Part shown: piece by piece, positions 26,533 through 32,779 of the stretch
Numbering within the stretch: the first letter of the stretch is position 1
Layout: every line of letters starts with the position of its first letter
IMG/VR virus record: IMGVR_UViG_3300032236_000747
Span: 186,001 to 250,000 of that record
Direction: 5' to 3' (one strand)
Source of the DNA: a virus
DNA length: 64,000 bases
Notes under the pieces: generated by a model
The model's input: only the letters and a program-made list of their open reading frames with translations
Databases searched by the model: none
What the model was told of the DNA's origin: nothing
Made by a program: the position numbers and the translations under genes

Positions 26533-26898
26533 ATGACTAAAAAATTTGATTGGAAGAAAGAGACTGTACAGATGTTAGGTCGCTGGCAACCATGGCATGC
26601 TGGACATAGAAAGTTATTTGACCGTGCTATTTCTAAAACTGGCCAAGTATGTATTATGATTCGTGATTGTGAAGGATGGAATGATAGCAATCCTTTTAAA
26701 AAAGAAGAAGTAGAAAACTTTATTCATGCAGATTTAAAGGAAACTTACGAAGGACAGTACTGCATTTTATTTGTACCTAACATTACAAATATCACTTATG
26801 GCCGTAATGTTGGTTATAAAATTGAAAACGAAGTTTTTGACGAAGACACACATGCAATCTCGGCAACAGAAATTAGAAAATCGATGGGACTCAAATGA
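26533..26898 (+). CDS. Small HxGH nucleotidyltransferase
   Basis: A 121-residue cytidylyltransferase/adenylyltransferase-fold protein with GRWQPWHAGHRKLF (residues 16-29, HxGH) and a C-terminal ISATEIRKSMG (110-120, the ISSTxIR signature). The family joins NMP to phospho-compounds (NMN, pantetheine-phosphate, glycerol- or sugar-phosphates). Inside this cassette the likely task is activation of a phosphorylated sugar or polyol as a nucleotide donor. An ATP-sulfurylase role would complete the PAPS route but the motif context does not support it. It overlaps the next gene by 4 nt. Confidence 0.75.
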   Translation: MTKKFDWKKETVQMLGRWQPWHAGHRKLFDRAISKTGQVCIMIRDCEGWNDSNPFKKEEVENFIHADLKETYEGQYCILFVPNITNITYGRNVGYKIENEVFDEDTHAISATEIRKSMGLK

Positions 26899-27515
26899 CC
26901 AAAAAGATATTAGTAATGGGACTTCCAGGCGCAGGCAAGACTACATTTACGCAAGAACTTGTTAAAAAACTAATGCTAACACATACTGTTAGTTGGTTTA
27001 ACGCAGACAGTGTACGTGAACAGTTTAACGATTGGGATTTTAGTCCAGAAGGTCGAAAAAGACAAGTAGAGCGTATGAGTAAAATGGCCAATGATGCTAC
27101 TGCTGATTATGCTATCTGCGATTTTGTATGCCCTACAGATGAACTAAGGTCTATATTCAACGCCGATGTTGTTATATGGTTAGATACTATCAAGGAAGGT
27201 AGATTTGAAGATACTAACAAGGCATTTGTTGCTCCTACAAAATATGATTTTAGGATCACTGATTGGAGCGATACATGGGTTAAAAGTGTAGCAGCAAGTT
27301 TAACTAAACCTGCAAGCGAAAGTCATTTACGCAGCATTGCTAAGGCTGTGAGCTGGAGAACACTAGGTACTGTTGATACTTTTATATTAAGTTTTATTAT
27401 CACAGGTCAGGCAAAACTTGCTCTAGCGATTAGCGGAGTTGAAATCTTTACCAAAATATTCTTATTTTGGGGACACGAACGCATTTGGCATAAGGTCAAA
27501 TGGGGAAAACAATAA
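26895..27515 (+). CDS. APS-kinase-like P-loop kinase fused to a DUF2061 membrane domain
   Basis: A 206-residue two-part protein. Residues 1-~130 form a P-loop kinase: Walker A GLPGAGKTTFTQEL (8-21) and FNADSVREQFNDWDFSPEGR (36-55), which closely follows the APS-binding segment of adenylylsulfate kinase (CysC), the enzyme making PAPS. The last ~60 residues (SIAKAVSWRTLGTVDTF, then two hydrophobic stretches and HERIWHKVKWG) match DUF2061, a small two-helix membrane domain. Together this suggests a membrane-tethered PAPS-forming or sugar-phosphate kinase. It closes the cassette that also contains a sulfotransferase. Substrate specificity is inferred from motif similarity only. Confidence 0.75.
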   Translation: MTKKILVMGLPGAGKTTFTQELVKKLMLTHTVSWFNADSVREQFNDWDFSPEGRKRQVERMSKMANDATADYAICDFVCPTDELRSIFNADVVIWLDTIKEGRFEDTNKAFVAPTKYDFRITDWSDTWVKSVAASLTKPASESHLRSIAKAVSWRTLGTVDTFILSFIITGQAKLALAISGVEIFTKIFLFWGHERIWHKVKWGKQ

Positions 27516-27532
27516 ATACTAGCATAAAGGAG
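27513..27532 (+). promoter_or_regulatory. Late-type box plus Shine-Dalgarno before the 100-residue gene
   Basis: TAAATA at 27513-27518 overlaps the end of the kinase gene; AAAGGAG at 27526-27532 lies 6 nt before the ATG at 27539. The leadered class of late box. Confidence 0.5.
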
Positions 27533-27538
27533 TCAAAT

Positions 27539-27841
27539 ATGACACAAATTACATTAAACACACCAGTAGAAGTATCGCCAGCGGTTGCTGCTGTAACTTC
27601 AAATCAAGTTACCGTACTAGAAGTTAGAGAAAACTTTGGTTGGGACTATGATCCAGCTCAACCAGGCGGATTCTTCGGACCAGGTCGTCCTCAATCAGTT
27701 GAAGTTACTGTTTTGCTAGACAAAGAACGTAATATTCAACGTACCTTGGTAGCATGGGAAGGCGAAGCTTATGTAGCAGTTCGCGGAACATGGACTGACG
27801 CAGATCTAGCTGCTCGTATTGCTACTATTCTCGGTGCTTAA
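27539..27841 (+). CDS. Conserved-looking small protein of unknown function
   Basis: A 100-residue protein; the ATG at 27539 is chosen because AAAGGAG sits 6 nt upstream, rather than an in-frame ATG at 27500 that overlaps the kinase gene. The middle reads ENFGWDYDPAQPGGFFGPGRP, then a beta-rich segment (VEVTVLLDKERN, AWEGEAYVAVRGTWTDADLAARI). No known domain is recognised. It has its own late-type box, so it may be a minor virion or assembly protein. Its stop overlaps the convergent Nudix gene by 4 nt. Confidence 0.65.
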   Translation: MTQITLNTPVEVSPAVAAVTSNQVTVLEVRENFGWDYDPAQPGGFFGPGRPQSVEVTVLLDKERNIQRTLVAWEGEAYVAVRGTWTDADLAARIATILGA

Positions 27842-28260
27842 ATTAAGTCTAATAATAACTCGATCTTAGTTTTTATAGATCGGTTATTTAGGCTAGTTTT
27901 CACGCCCTGGTGCAATGGTCTAGGCCATGCGTTTAAATCGCACCATGCATATCCCGAATGCTCTTCATTGAGCGTCGGGATAAACTCTTTTTCGACTATC
28001 AAAATATAGGTATTGTATTGAAACTGTTGATCGTTGCTAGTGAATAGTTCCAAGGGAACTACTTTTTTTATAGCAGGCGTCTTACCTACTTCTTCTTCTA
28101 TTTCTCTTTTTAGTGCGTCATACGGCGTATGATCTTCGGGTTCTTTTTTCCCGCCAACAAGACCCCAGGTTCCTGCTGTTTTACCTTGAGTTCTTAACAG
28201 GAATAAAAATCTTTTTGTATCTTTTGTTAGAAATAAACCGCCACTACAAACTATCTGCAT
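27838..28260 (-). CDS. Nudix hydrolase
   Basis: A 140-residue Nudix-fold protein. The Nudix box reads GGKKEPEDHTPYDALKREIE followed by EEVG; it keeps the two Gly, the upstream Glu and the RE..EE.G core but has one residue more than the canonical G-x5-E-x7-REUXEEXGU spacing. Nudix enzymes cleave nucleoside diphosphates linked to another group; T4 carries NudE, and phages use them for house-cleaning or RNA decapping. Here it is the last gene of the leftward gp14-gp15-Nudix unit, beginning directly after the gp15 stop. Confidence 0.82.
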   Translation of the reverse strand: MQIVCSGGLFLTKDTKRFLFLLRTQGKTAGTWGLVGGKKEPEDHTPYDALKREIEEEVGKTPAIKKVVPLELFTSNDQQFQYNTYILIVEKEFIPTLNEEHSGYAWCDLNAWPRPLHQGVKTSLNNRSIKTKIELLLDLI

Positions 28261-29643
28261 TTATAATACCAAACTCCAGGCACCTCTGTCATACACTCCT
28301 TCAAAGGATTTGGTCCATTGCTCACCGTCCCATTTGTATTGTATGCCTGTATATGTATTAGTTATATAGGTAGCTTCTGTAGTTTGTGCAGAATTGAAAA
28401 TAACAGACCAGTTAGTTCCATTAGTCTGTATAATATCGTTTGCGTTTGCTGTAAACTGTGTTGAATCAGCATTGCGCCAAGCGTGTGCCTCTGGCGGAAT
28501 ATCTTCTAGTATCAAATATCTAGTATTTGCTTTGAGGACTCCGGGGTTAAATGTTATTGGATTTATAATGGCATCTATAGTTCCTCTACCAGCAATAACA
28601 GTATTAGACGGAATAGTGTCTACGTCAAAGTTTAAATTTAACGCAAAATCATTTAATGGATTTAATGAAACAAACGCTACAATCTGTCCGCCACTAGGAG
28701 TAGTTAATCTGATTTGACTTAGTCCTGCTTTAAATTCGCCGGGATAGATATCTAGTAATGTTTGCCATTGTATACTGTGTACAGACGAAGGACTTGTTAG
28801 TCCATCATATATTGCTGGATCTTTAATAGGCAATAGTGTAGCAGTATTATCTAACACTAGTAAATCAAAGTTTCCGGGAGTAACTGTAGTGCGAGCAGTT
28901 GGGGTTTGTCCGTCAAACAAATCTATCAATCCACCATAAGTTGAGTAAGGTGCCTCTGCTAGTGATCCTGTTGGTTCTGCGTATATGTTAGCAATAATCT
29001 TAGTAATAATACCCATCTGTTTTACTTTAGCAGGAGGTGTGATCCAAATAGGACTAGTAAAACTTAGACTACAAACGCTGATGTCACTTTCTAATCCTTG
29101 TGGTATACTGCGACTTTCAAAGGTCATGCTAGATATTTCTAGATAACTTAAACTTGTCCAATCTAGATAGTTGTCTGAACTTTGTATTTCTAAAGCAGGA
29201 TTAAACAGTACAACTATCTGCTCCCATAGTTGTAGTTTTTGCTCAGTGTTTGTTGTCCATAGGTCGGCATTAAATGTAACCTTATATGGACTAGGCATAA
29301 TACGCTCTACGGTATAGTTCTTTCCTTGCGCATTATAATATTCAGTGCCGTCCGGTGTAGTAGCCCTTTCCCTGATTTGTATAGAATCAATGAATGTAGG
29401 ATCTTGGACTCGTTCTCTATCAAACTGTATGTCTTTAATATAGCAGCTAATAAAAGGTGCACTTTGAACTACGTTCTCGCTGTTCTTACTAACAATCTGC
29501 GCTACTTGCCTAGTCATGTCTCCATATCTTACAGGTACCTGTGTGAGATTGCCTTTAGCATCCTTGTAGCTAAAGTTACTCATTACACGAATAAACTGTG
29601 TAAGAAAACGTCTTACCTGTCCGTCATAAAAGAAATCACTCAT
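28261..29643 (-). CDS. 15: gp15-like proximal tail sheath stabiliser
   Basis: A 460-residue protein starting MSDFFYDGQVRRFLTQFIRV, which matches the start of T4 gp15 (FYNSSFRRY...) and the longer gp15 of aquatic T4-like phages, including VERIMPSPYKVTF, TSNTEQ-type helix (TTNTEQKLQLWEQI) and NPALEIQSSDNYLDWTSL. Gp15 caps the top of the tail tube and sheath and joins the tail to the neck. The C-terminal ~200 residues are an added beta-rich region not present in T4 (272 residues). Its ATG overlaps the gp14 stop (ATGA). Confidence 0.8.
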   Translation of the reverse strand: MSDFFYDGQVRRFLTQFIRVMSNFSYKDAKGNLTQVPVRYGDMTRQVAQIVSKNSENVVQSAPFISCYIKDIQFDRERVQDPTFIDSIQIRERATTPDGTEYYNAQGKNYTVERIMPSPYKVTFNADLWTTNTEQKLQLWEQIVVLFNPALEIQSSDNYLDWTSLSYLEISSMTFESRSIPQGLESDISVCSLSFTSPIWITPPAKVKQMGIITKIIANIYAEPTGSLAEAPYSTYGGLIDLFDGQTPTARTTVTPGNFDLLVLDNTATLLPIKDPAIYDGLTSPSSVHSIQWQTLLDIYPGEFKAGLSQIRLTTPSGGQIVAFVSLNPLNDFALNLNFDVDTIPSNTVIAGRGTIDAIINPITFNPGVLKANTRYLILEDIPPEAHAWRNADSTQFTANANDIIQTNGTNWSVIFNSAQTTEATYITNTYTGIQYKWDGEQWTKSFEGVYDRGAWSLVL

Positions 29644-30854
29644 AGGTTATCTGCTTTCGGTCTTAATGCTTTGCTTAGTGCTTGTTTTTCTTGTATTACA
29701 ACACCGCCAATGGTAGCAGTATTATTGTTATTAATAAAACTGCCTTTTTCTGTTTGATTGGTAGCTTTTCCTGCGTTTGCAGTACCTGGTGCTACATCCT
29801 TGGCGCCGAAGTTATCCAGCGTCATTCTTATACTTTTCTCTACAAATACCCAATGACTACCGTCCCATCTAAACATAGTATTTGGTACATAATCTATTCT
29901 TAGACAATACTGTCCTAGAACTGGATTACTTGGGAAAGTAATGCCCGATGTAATAGGAGCACCGTTCGGCGGTAACGCACCGTCTGTGAGATAACCCGCA
30001 TATTGTGTATGTGATGCTTCGGAGCTAGAACTTAATACAAAGCTAGCGTCAACAACATTGCCATCGGAACTAACATTTATATCACTGGTTGTATCACTAG
30101 CAGCTGATAATCCAGATTCAACCAACGGTACCACATAGTAAGCTGATGTATCATATCCGCTTCTCGGAACATCAAGCTCTGCCTGTTGTATAATAGCTTC
30201 GTTGATTTCTAAATTTTTATTGTATGTACTCAATACATCACGAAGAGTTTTATTACCATCACCGCTAGGAGAATCGAGGATTTCTTTAAACTCCTGACTA
30301 TCGACTAAAGGCTGGCATTTTGCTCTTAACAAATGCGGATACCAAGTTTGACTAAACCCTGTAGCAGCACGAGTAACGTCTGTAACAACGTAAAATCTCT
30401 TAAGAGCTACCATACTATCATCTAGCGCATATTCGTCTTTTAAATGCGGTAACTCTAATACATCGCCTGACATTATCTTACGTCCTAGCGCATCAAATGT
30501 AGTGCGTAAGTGAAACGTAATCATAATATTATCATTCTGTAAAAACAATCCAAACTGACTTAGATTAAAATCTATATCTGTCATTGAATATATTCCGCGC
30601 AGATGATAAACATCCGGATCGTAGTGCCTATCTCTATTTTCCATAAACAACAAATCTTGTATACCTAGTTCTGATATATAGTTTGCGTTATTAGGCACTG
30701 CTGCTGTGCTTTCTCCTTCTTGAGGATTAACAGGTCCCAGATATTTGTGAACAAAAATATCGGTTCCGCCAACTTGAAATTGTTCGTTGATTGTGCGGTC
30801 TAGGAATCTAAAGTCCGGACCTTTTTCTGGTTTGTAAAGTGATAGACGGGGCAT
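29640..30854 (-). CDS. 14: gp14-like neck protein
   Basis: A 404-residue neck protein (start MPRLSLYKPEKGPDFRF) resembling gp14 of aquatic T4-like phages: FQVGGTDIFVHKYLGPVNP, IQDLLFMENRDRHYD, DIDFNLSQFGLFLQND and VLELPHLKDEYAL. With gp13 it closes the packaged head and joins it to the tail. The ATG at 30854 is chosen over an in-frame one at 30905 because the latter lies inside gp13 and because TATAAATA ends 7 nt before 30854. The region after residue ~230 is a longer, Ser-rich extension. It runs opposite to gp13, unlike the T4 order. Confidence 0.82.
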   Translation of the reverse strand: MPRLSLYKPEKGPDFRFLDRTINEQFQVGGTDIFVHKYLGPVNPQEGESTAAVPNNANYISELGIQDLLFMENRDRHYDPDVYHLRGIYSMTDIDFNLSQFGLFLQNDNIMITFHLRTTFDALGRKIMSGDVLELPHLKDEYALDDSMVALKRFYVVTDVTRAATGFSQTWYPHLLRAKCQPLVDSQEFKEILDSPSGDGNKTLRDVLSTYNKNLEINEAIIQQAELDVPRSGYDTSAYYVVPLVESGLSAASDTTSDINVSSDGNVVDASFVLSSSSEASHTQYAGYLTDGALPPNGAPITSGITFPSNPVLGQYCLRIDYVPNTMFRWDGSHWVFVEKSIRMTLDNFGAKDVAPGTANAGKATNQTEKGSFINNNNTATIGGVVIQEKQALSKALRPKADNL

Positions 30855-30861
30855 AGTAGTA

Positions 30862-30869
30862 TATTTATA
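30862..30869 (-). promoter_or_regulatory. T4-late promoter box for gp14-gp15-Nudix
   Basis: A perfect TATAAATA on the minus strand, ending 7 nt before the gp14 ATG. No Shine-Dalgarno fits in the space. Confidence 0.65.
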
Positions 30870-30871
30870 GG

Positions 30872-30877
30872 TAAATA
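30872..30877 (+). promoter_or_regulatory. T4-late-type box for gp13
   Basis: TAAATA ends 5 nt before the gp13 ATG, placing the A of ATG at the expected +1. It lies 2 nt from the opposite-strand TATAAATA, forming a compact divergent promoter pair. Confidence 0.6.
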
Positions 30878-30882
30878 ATGGT

Positions 30883-31683
30883 ATGTCCGATTCAAATAAA
30901 AACACCAGAGAATACGAAGATTATCTAAAACAACTAGAAGTAGCACGGCAAGATGTTGTCGAATATATCCGTACCTTTTTGGCAGACGGAATGGTCGATG
31001 TTGAGTTAGATCCTAAACATTATAATATTGCTATTGATAGAGCGTTGGCAAAATATCGCCAGCGCAGCAGCAATGCCGTAGAGGAAAGTTTTGGATTTCT
31101 TACCCTAGAAATAGATCAAAATGAATATATTTTACCCAGCGAAGTAACTGGGGTTAGAGAAATATTCCGTCGTAGTATTGGTAGTAGAACAGGTGGCGGA
31201 GATGGCGGCAGTTTATTTGAACCTTTTAACCTGGCATATTCTAACACCTACTTGTTAAGCACAAGTAACATGGGCGGACTAGCAACCTACTATATGTTTG
31301 CTAGCTATCAAAAGGAAGTTGGTAAACTATTTGGTAGTTACATTCTATTTGATTTTAACCCAGTAACTAAAAAACTTCGCATAACACAACGCCCTAGGGG
31401 ACAAGAAAGTGTGTTGCTATGGATGTATAATCGTCGCCCAGATTTCCAGTTATTCTCGGATCCATATTCCGGTATTTGGTTAAAAGACTACGCACTCGCT
31501 AATGCTAAGATCATGCTAGGTGAAGCCCGCGAAAAGTTTGCTACCATTGCTAGCCCACAAGGCGGTACACAACTAAACGGTGCTGCCCTCAAATCTGAAG
31601 GGCTTGCTGCCATTGAAAAACTTGAAGAAGCACTTAAAAATAACGAAGATAATCAACAGCCAATGTGGTTCACAAGGGGTTGA
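30883..31683 (+). CDS. 13: gp13-like neck protein
   Basis: A 266-residue neck protein close to gp13 of aquatic T4-like phages: ARQDVVEYIRTFLADG, RALAKYRQRSSNAVEES, EVTGVREIFRRSIGS, FDFNPVTKKLRI, AGIWLK-type SGIWLKDYALANAK and GEAREKFATIASPQGGT. It binds the portal exit after packaging and with gp14 prepares the head for tail joining. No Shine-Dalgarno is present before its ATG; a late-type box ends 5 nt upstream, suggesting a leaderless message. Confidence 0.85.
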   Translation: MSDSNKNTREYEDYLKQLEVARQDVVEYIRTFLADGMVDVELDPKHYNIAIDRALAKYRQRSSNAVEESFGFLTLEIDQNEYILPSEVTGVREIFRRSIGSRTGGGDGGSLFEPFNLAYSNTYLLSTSNMGGLATYYMFASYQKEVGKLFGSYILFDFNPVTKKLRITQRPRGQESVLLWMYNRRPDFQLFSDPYSGIWLKDYALANAKIMLGEAREKFATIASPQGGTQLNGAALKSEGLAAIEKLEEALKNNEDNQQPMWFTRG

Positions 31684-31722
31684 CATTTACATCTAGTTGT
31701 AATAAATTATAGTATCGCAGGG
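31680..31722 (+). promoter_or_regulatory. sigma70-like promoter of the dNMP kinase gene
   Basis: TTGACA (31680-31685) overlaps the gp13 stop; a 17-nt spacer leads to TAAATT (31703-31708). A GCAGGGGA Shine-Dalgarno lies just before the ATG at 31729. Fits early expression of a nucleotide-metabolism gene embedded among late genes. Confidence 0.55.
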
Positions 31723-31728
31723 GATGCT

Positions 31729-32379
31729 ATGATTATAGGTTTTGTAGGTTTTATAGGCTCTGGCAAAGATACAGCCGCCGACTATTTGGTTAACTATCAC
31801 GGATTTAGAAGAGACAGTTTTGCTAATACATTAAAAGATGCTGTTAGCCAAGTGTTCGGTTGGGACAGGATTATGTTAGAAGGCCGAACAGCAGAAGCCC
31901 GTAAATGGCGAGAACAGGTAGATCCTTGGTGGTCAGGACGACTAGCTATGCCTAATCTTACTCCTCGATGGGTATTACAACAATGGGGTACCGAAGTATG
32001 TCGCGCAGCTTTTCATGACGACATTTGGATCGCAAGTTTAGAAAACAAAATGCGTAAAACAGAAGATAACATTGTTATCTCAGATGTACGTTTCCCCAAT
32101 GAAATAAAAGCCATACACAACGCAGGTGGACTAGTTATACGCATTAAAAGAGGACCTGACCCTGATTGGTATGATTCAGCGGTTAGTGTAAATCGAGGAC
32201 CTGCCGGAAACTCTACATGGTCAATAAGTTTAGAAAAACTTAAAAAACTAGGTATTCACGCAAGCGAAACAGCATGGGTAGGTGGTAATATTGATCACAC
32301 TGTTTCCAACGATTCTAGTGTTGACGACCTATTTGATCAAATTAAAAATCTGGTGTCAAATCGCCTTGACGCCACTTGA
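31729..32379 (+). CDS. Deoxynucleoside monophosphate kinase (T4 gp1-like)
   Basis: A 216-residue P-loop kinase: Walker A GFIGSGKDTAADYL at residues 6-19, RWVLQQWGTEVCR and WI..L (T4 gp1 has RRLMQALGTDL and WVKLF), IVISDVRFPNEIKAIHNAGG, and a C-terminal VSNDSSVDDLFDQI matching gp1 ITNDGSLEELF. The enzyme phosphorylates dNMPs released from host DNA or made from modified nucleotides. T4 gp1 handles hydroxymethyl-dCMP, dTMP and dGMP; specificity here is unknown. Its 3' end overlaps the convergent HNH-like gene. Confidence 0.82.
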   Translation: MIIGFVGFIGSGKDTAADYLVNYHGFRRDSFANTLKDAVSQVFGWDRIMLEGRTAEARKWREQVDPWWSGRLAMPNLTPRWVLQQWGTEVCRAAFHDDIWIASLENKMRKTEDNIVISDVRFPNEIKAIHNAGGLVIRIKRGPDPDWYDSAVSVNRGPAGNSTWSISLEKLKKLGIHASETAWVGGNIDHTVSNDSSVDDLFDQIKNLVSNRLDAT

Positions 32380-32680
32380 GGCCTTCGTCGTGTAGAAGCC
32401 TCTGACAGTTAGCACAAACTGTTTTGAGATTAGTATGTCGACAGTTATCTAAATCTCCGTCTAGGTGAAATACATTAAACTGCTTTGCATACCTGCTGGC
32501 AAATCCACATTTGTCGCATTTGAGTTTTAGTTTATAGCCTGCCTTGGCCCAACGAGGTACTCCGTCACTGTTACCCCTAGCACAGTGATCGCATTGACTT
32601 CTGTAGTAAGTCCTTCCTTCTTTGTGATAGTTGACTGCTCTAGGTCTACTTCCGCATTTTTTACACAATAATCTAGACAT
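32342..32680 (-). CDS. HNH-endonuclease-like zinc-ribbon protein
   Basis: A 112-residue protein with three cysteine pairs: CKKC (6-9), CDHC and CDKC, followed by the HNH-like block FHLDGDLDNCRHTNLKTVCANCQRLLH at about 72-98 (given in parts: FHLDGDLDNC, NLKTVCANC, LLH). The H-x-D-G-x3-N...N-L...C-x2-C arrangement is that of small phage HNH nucleases. It may nick DNA as a free-standing homing-type nuclease or take part in packaging; neither can be shown here. It overlaps the dNMP kinase gene tail to tail by 38 nt. AAGGG lies upstream of its ATG. Confidence 0.7.
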   Translation of the reverse strand: MSRLLCKKCGSRPRAVNYHKEGRTYYRSQCDHCARGNSDGVPRWAKAGYKLKLKCDKCGFASRYAKQFNVFHLDGDLDNCRHTNLKTVCANCQRLLHDEGLKWRQGDLTPDF

Positions 32681-32741
32681 TCGCGCCCTTTACCTGCCCT
32701 TTTGTACCAGTATTTAACCGGTAAAAAATCTCAGGAATCAC

Positions 32742-32772
32742 TAAATAATACAAAGTGATCCAATTTAGGAGA
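32742..32772 (+). promoter_or_regulatory. Late-type box and Shine-Dalgarno of the sheath gene
   Basis: CTAAATA with TAAATA at 32742-32747, followed by TAGGAG at ~32766-32772, 8-10 nt before the gp18 ATG. The most expressed tail gene thus uses the leadered class. Confidence 0.5.
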
Positions 32773-32779
32773 TTCGACA

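Noticed and set aside
26533-26898. ATP sulfurylase completing a sulfate-activation route
   Set aside because: The motif is HAGH with ISATEIR, typical of NMNAT/PPAT/cytidylyltransferase-type enzymes; the extended ATP-sulfurylase motifs are missing.
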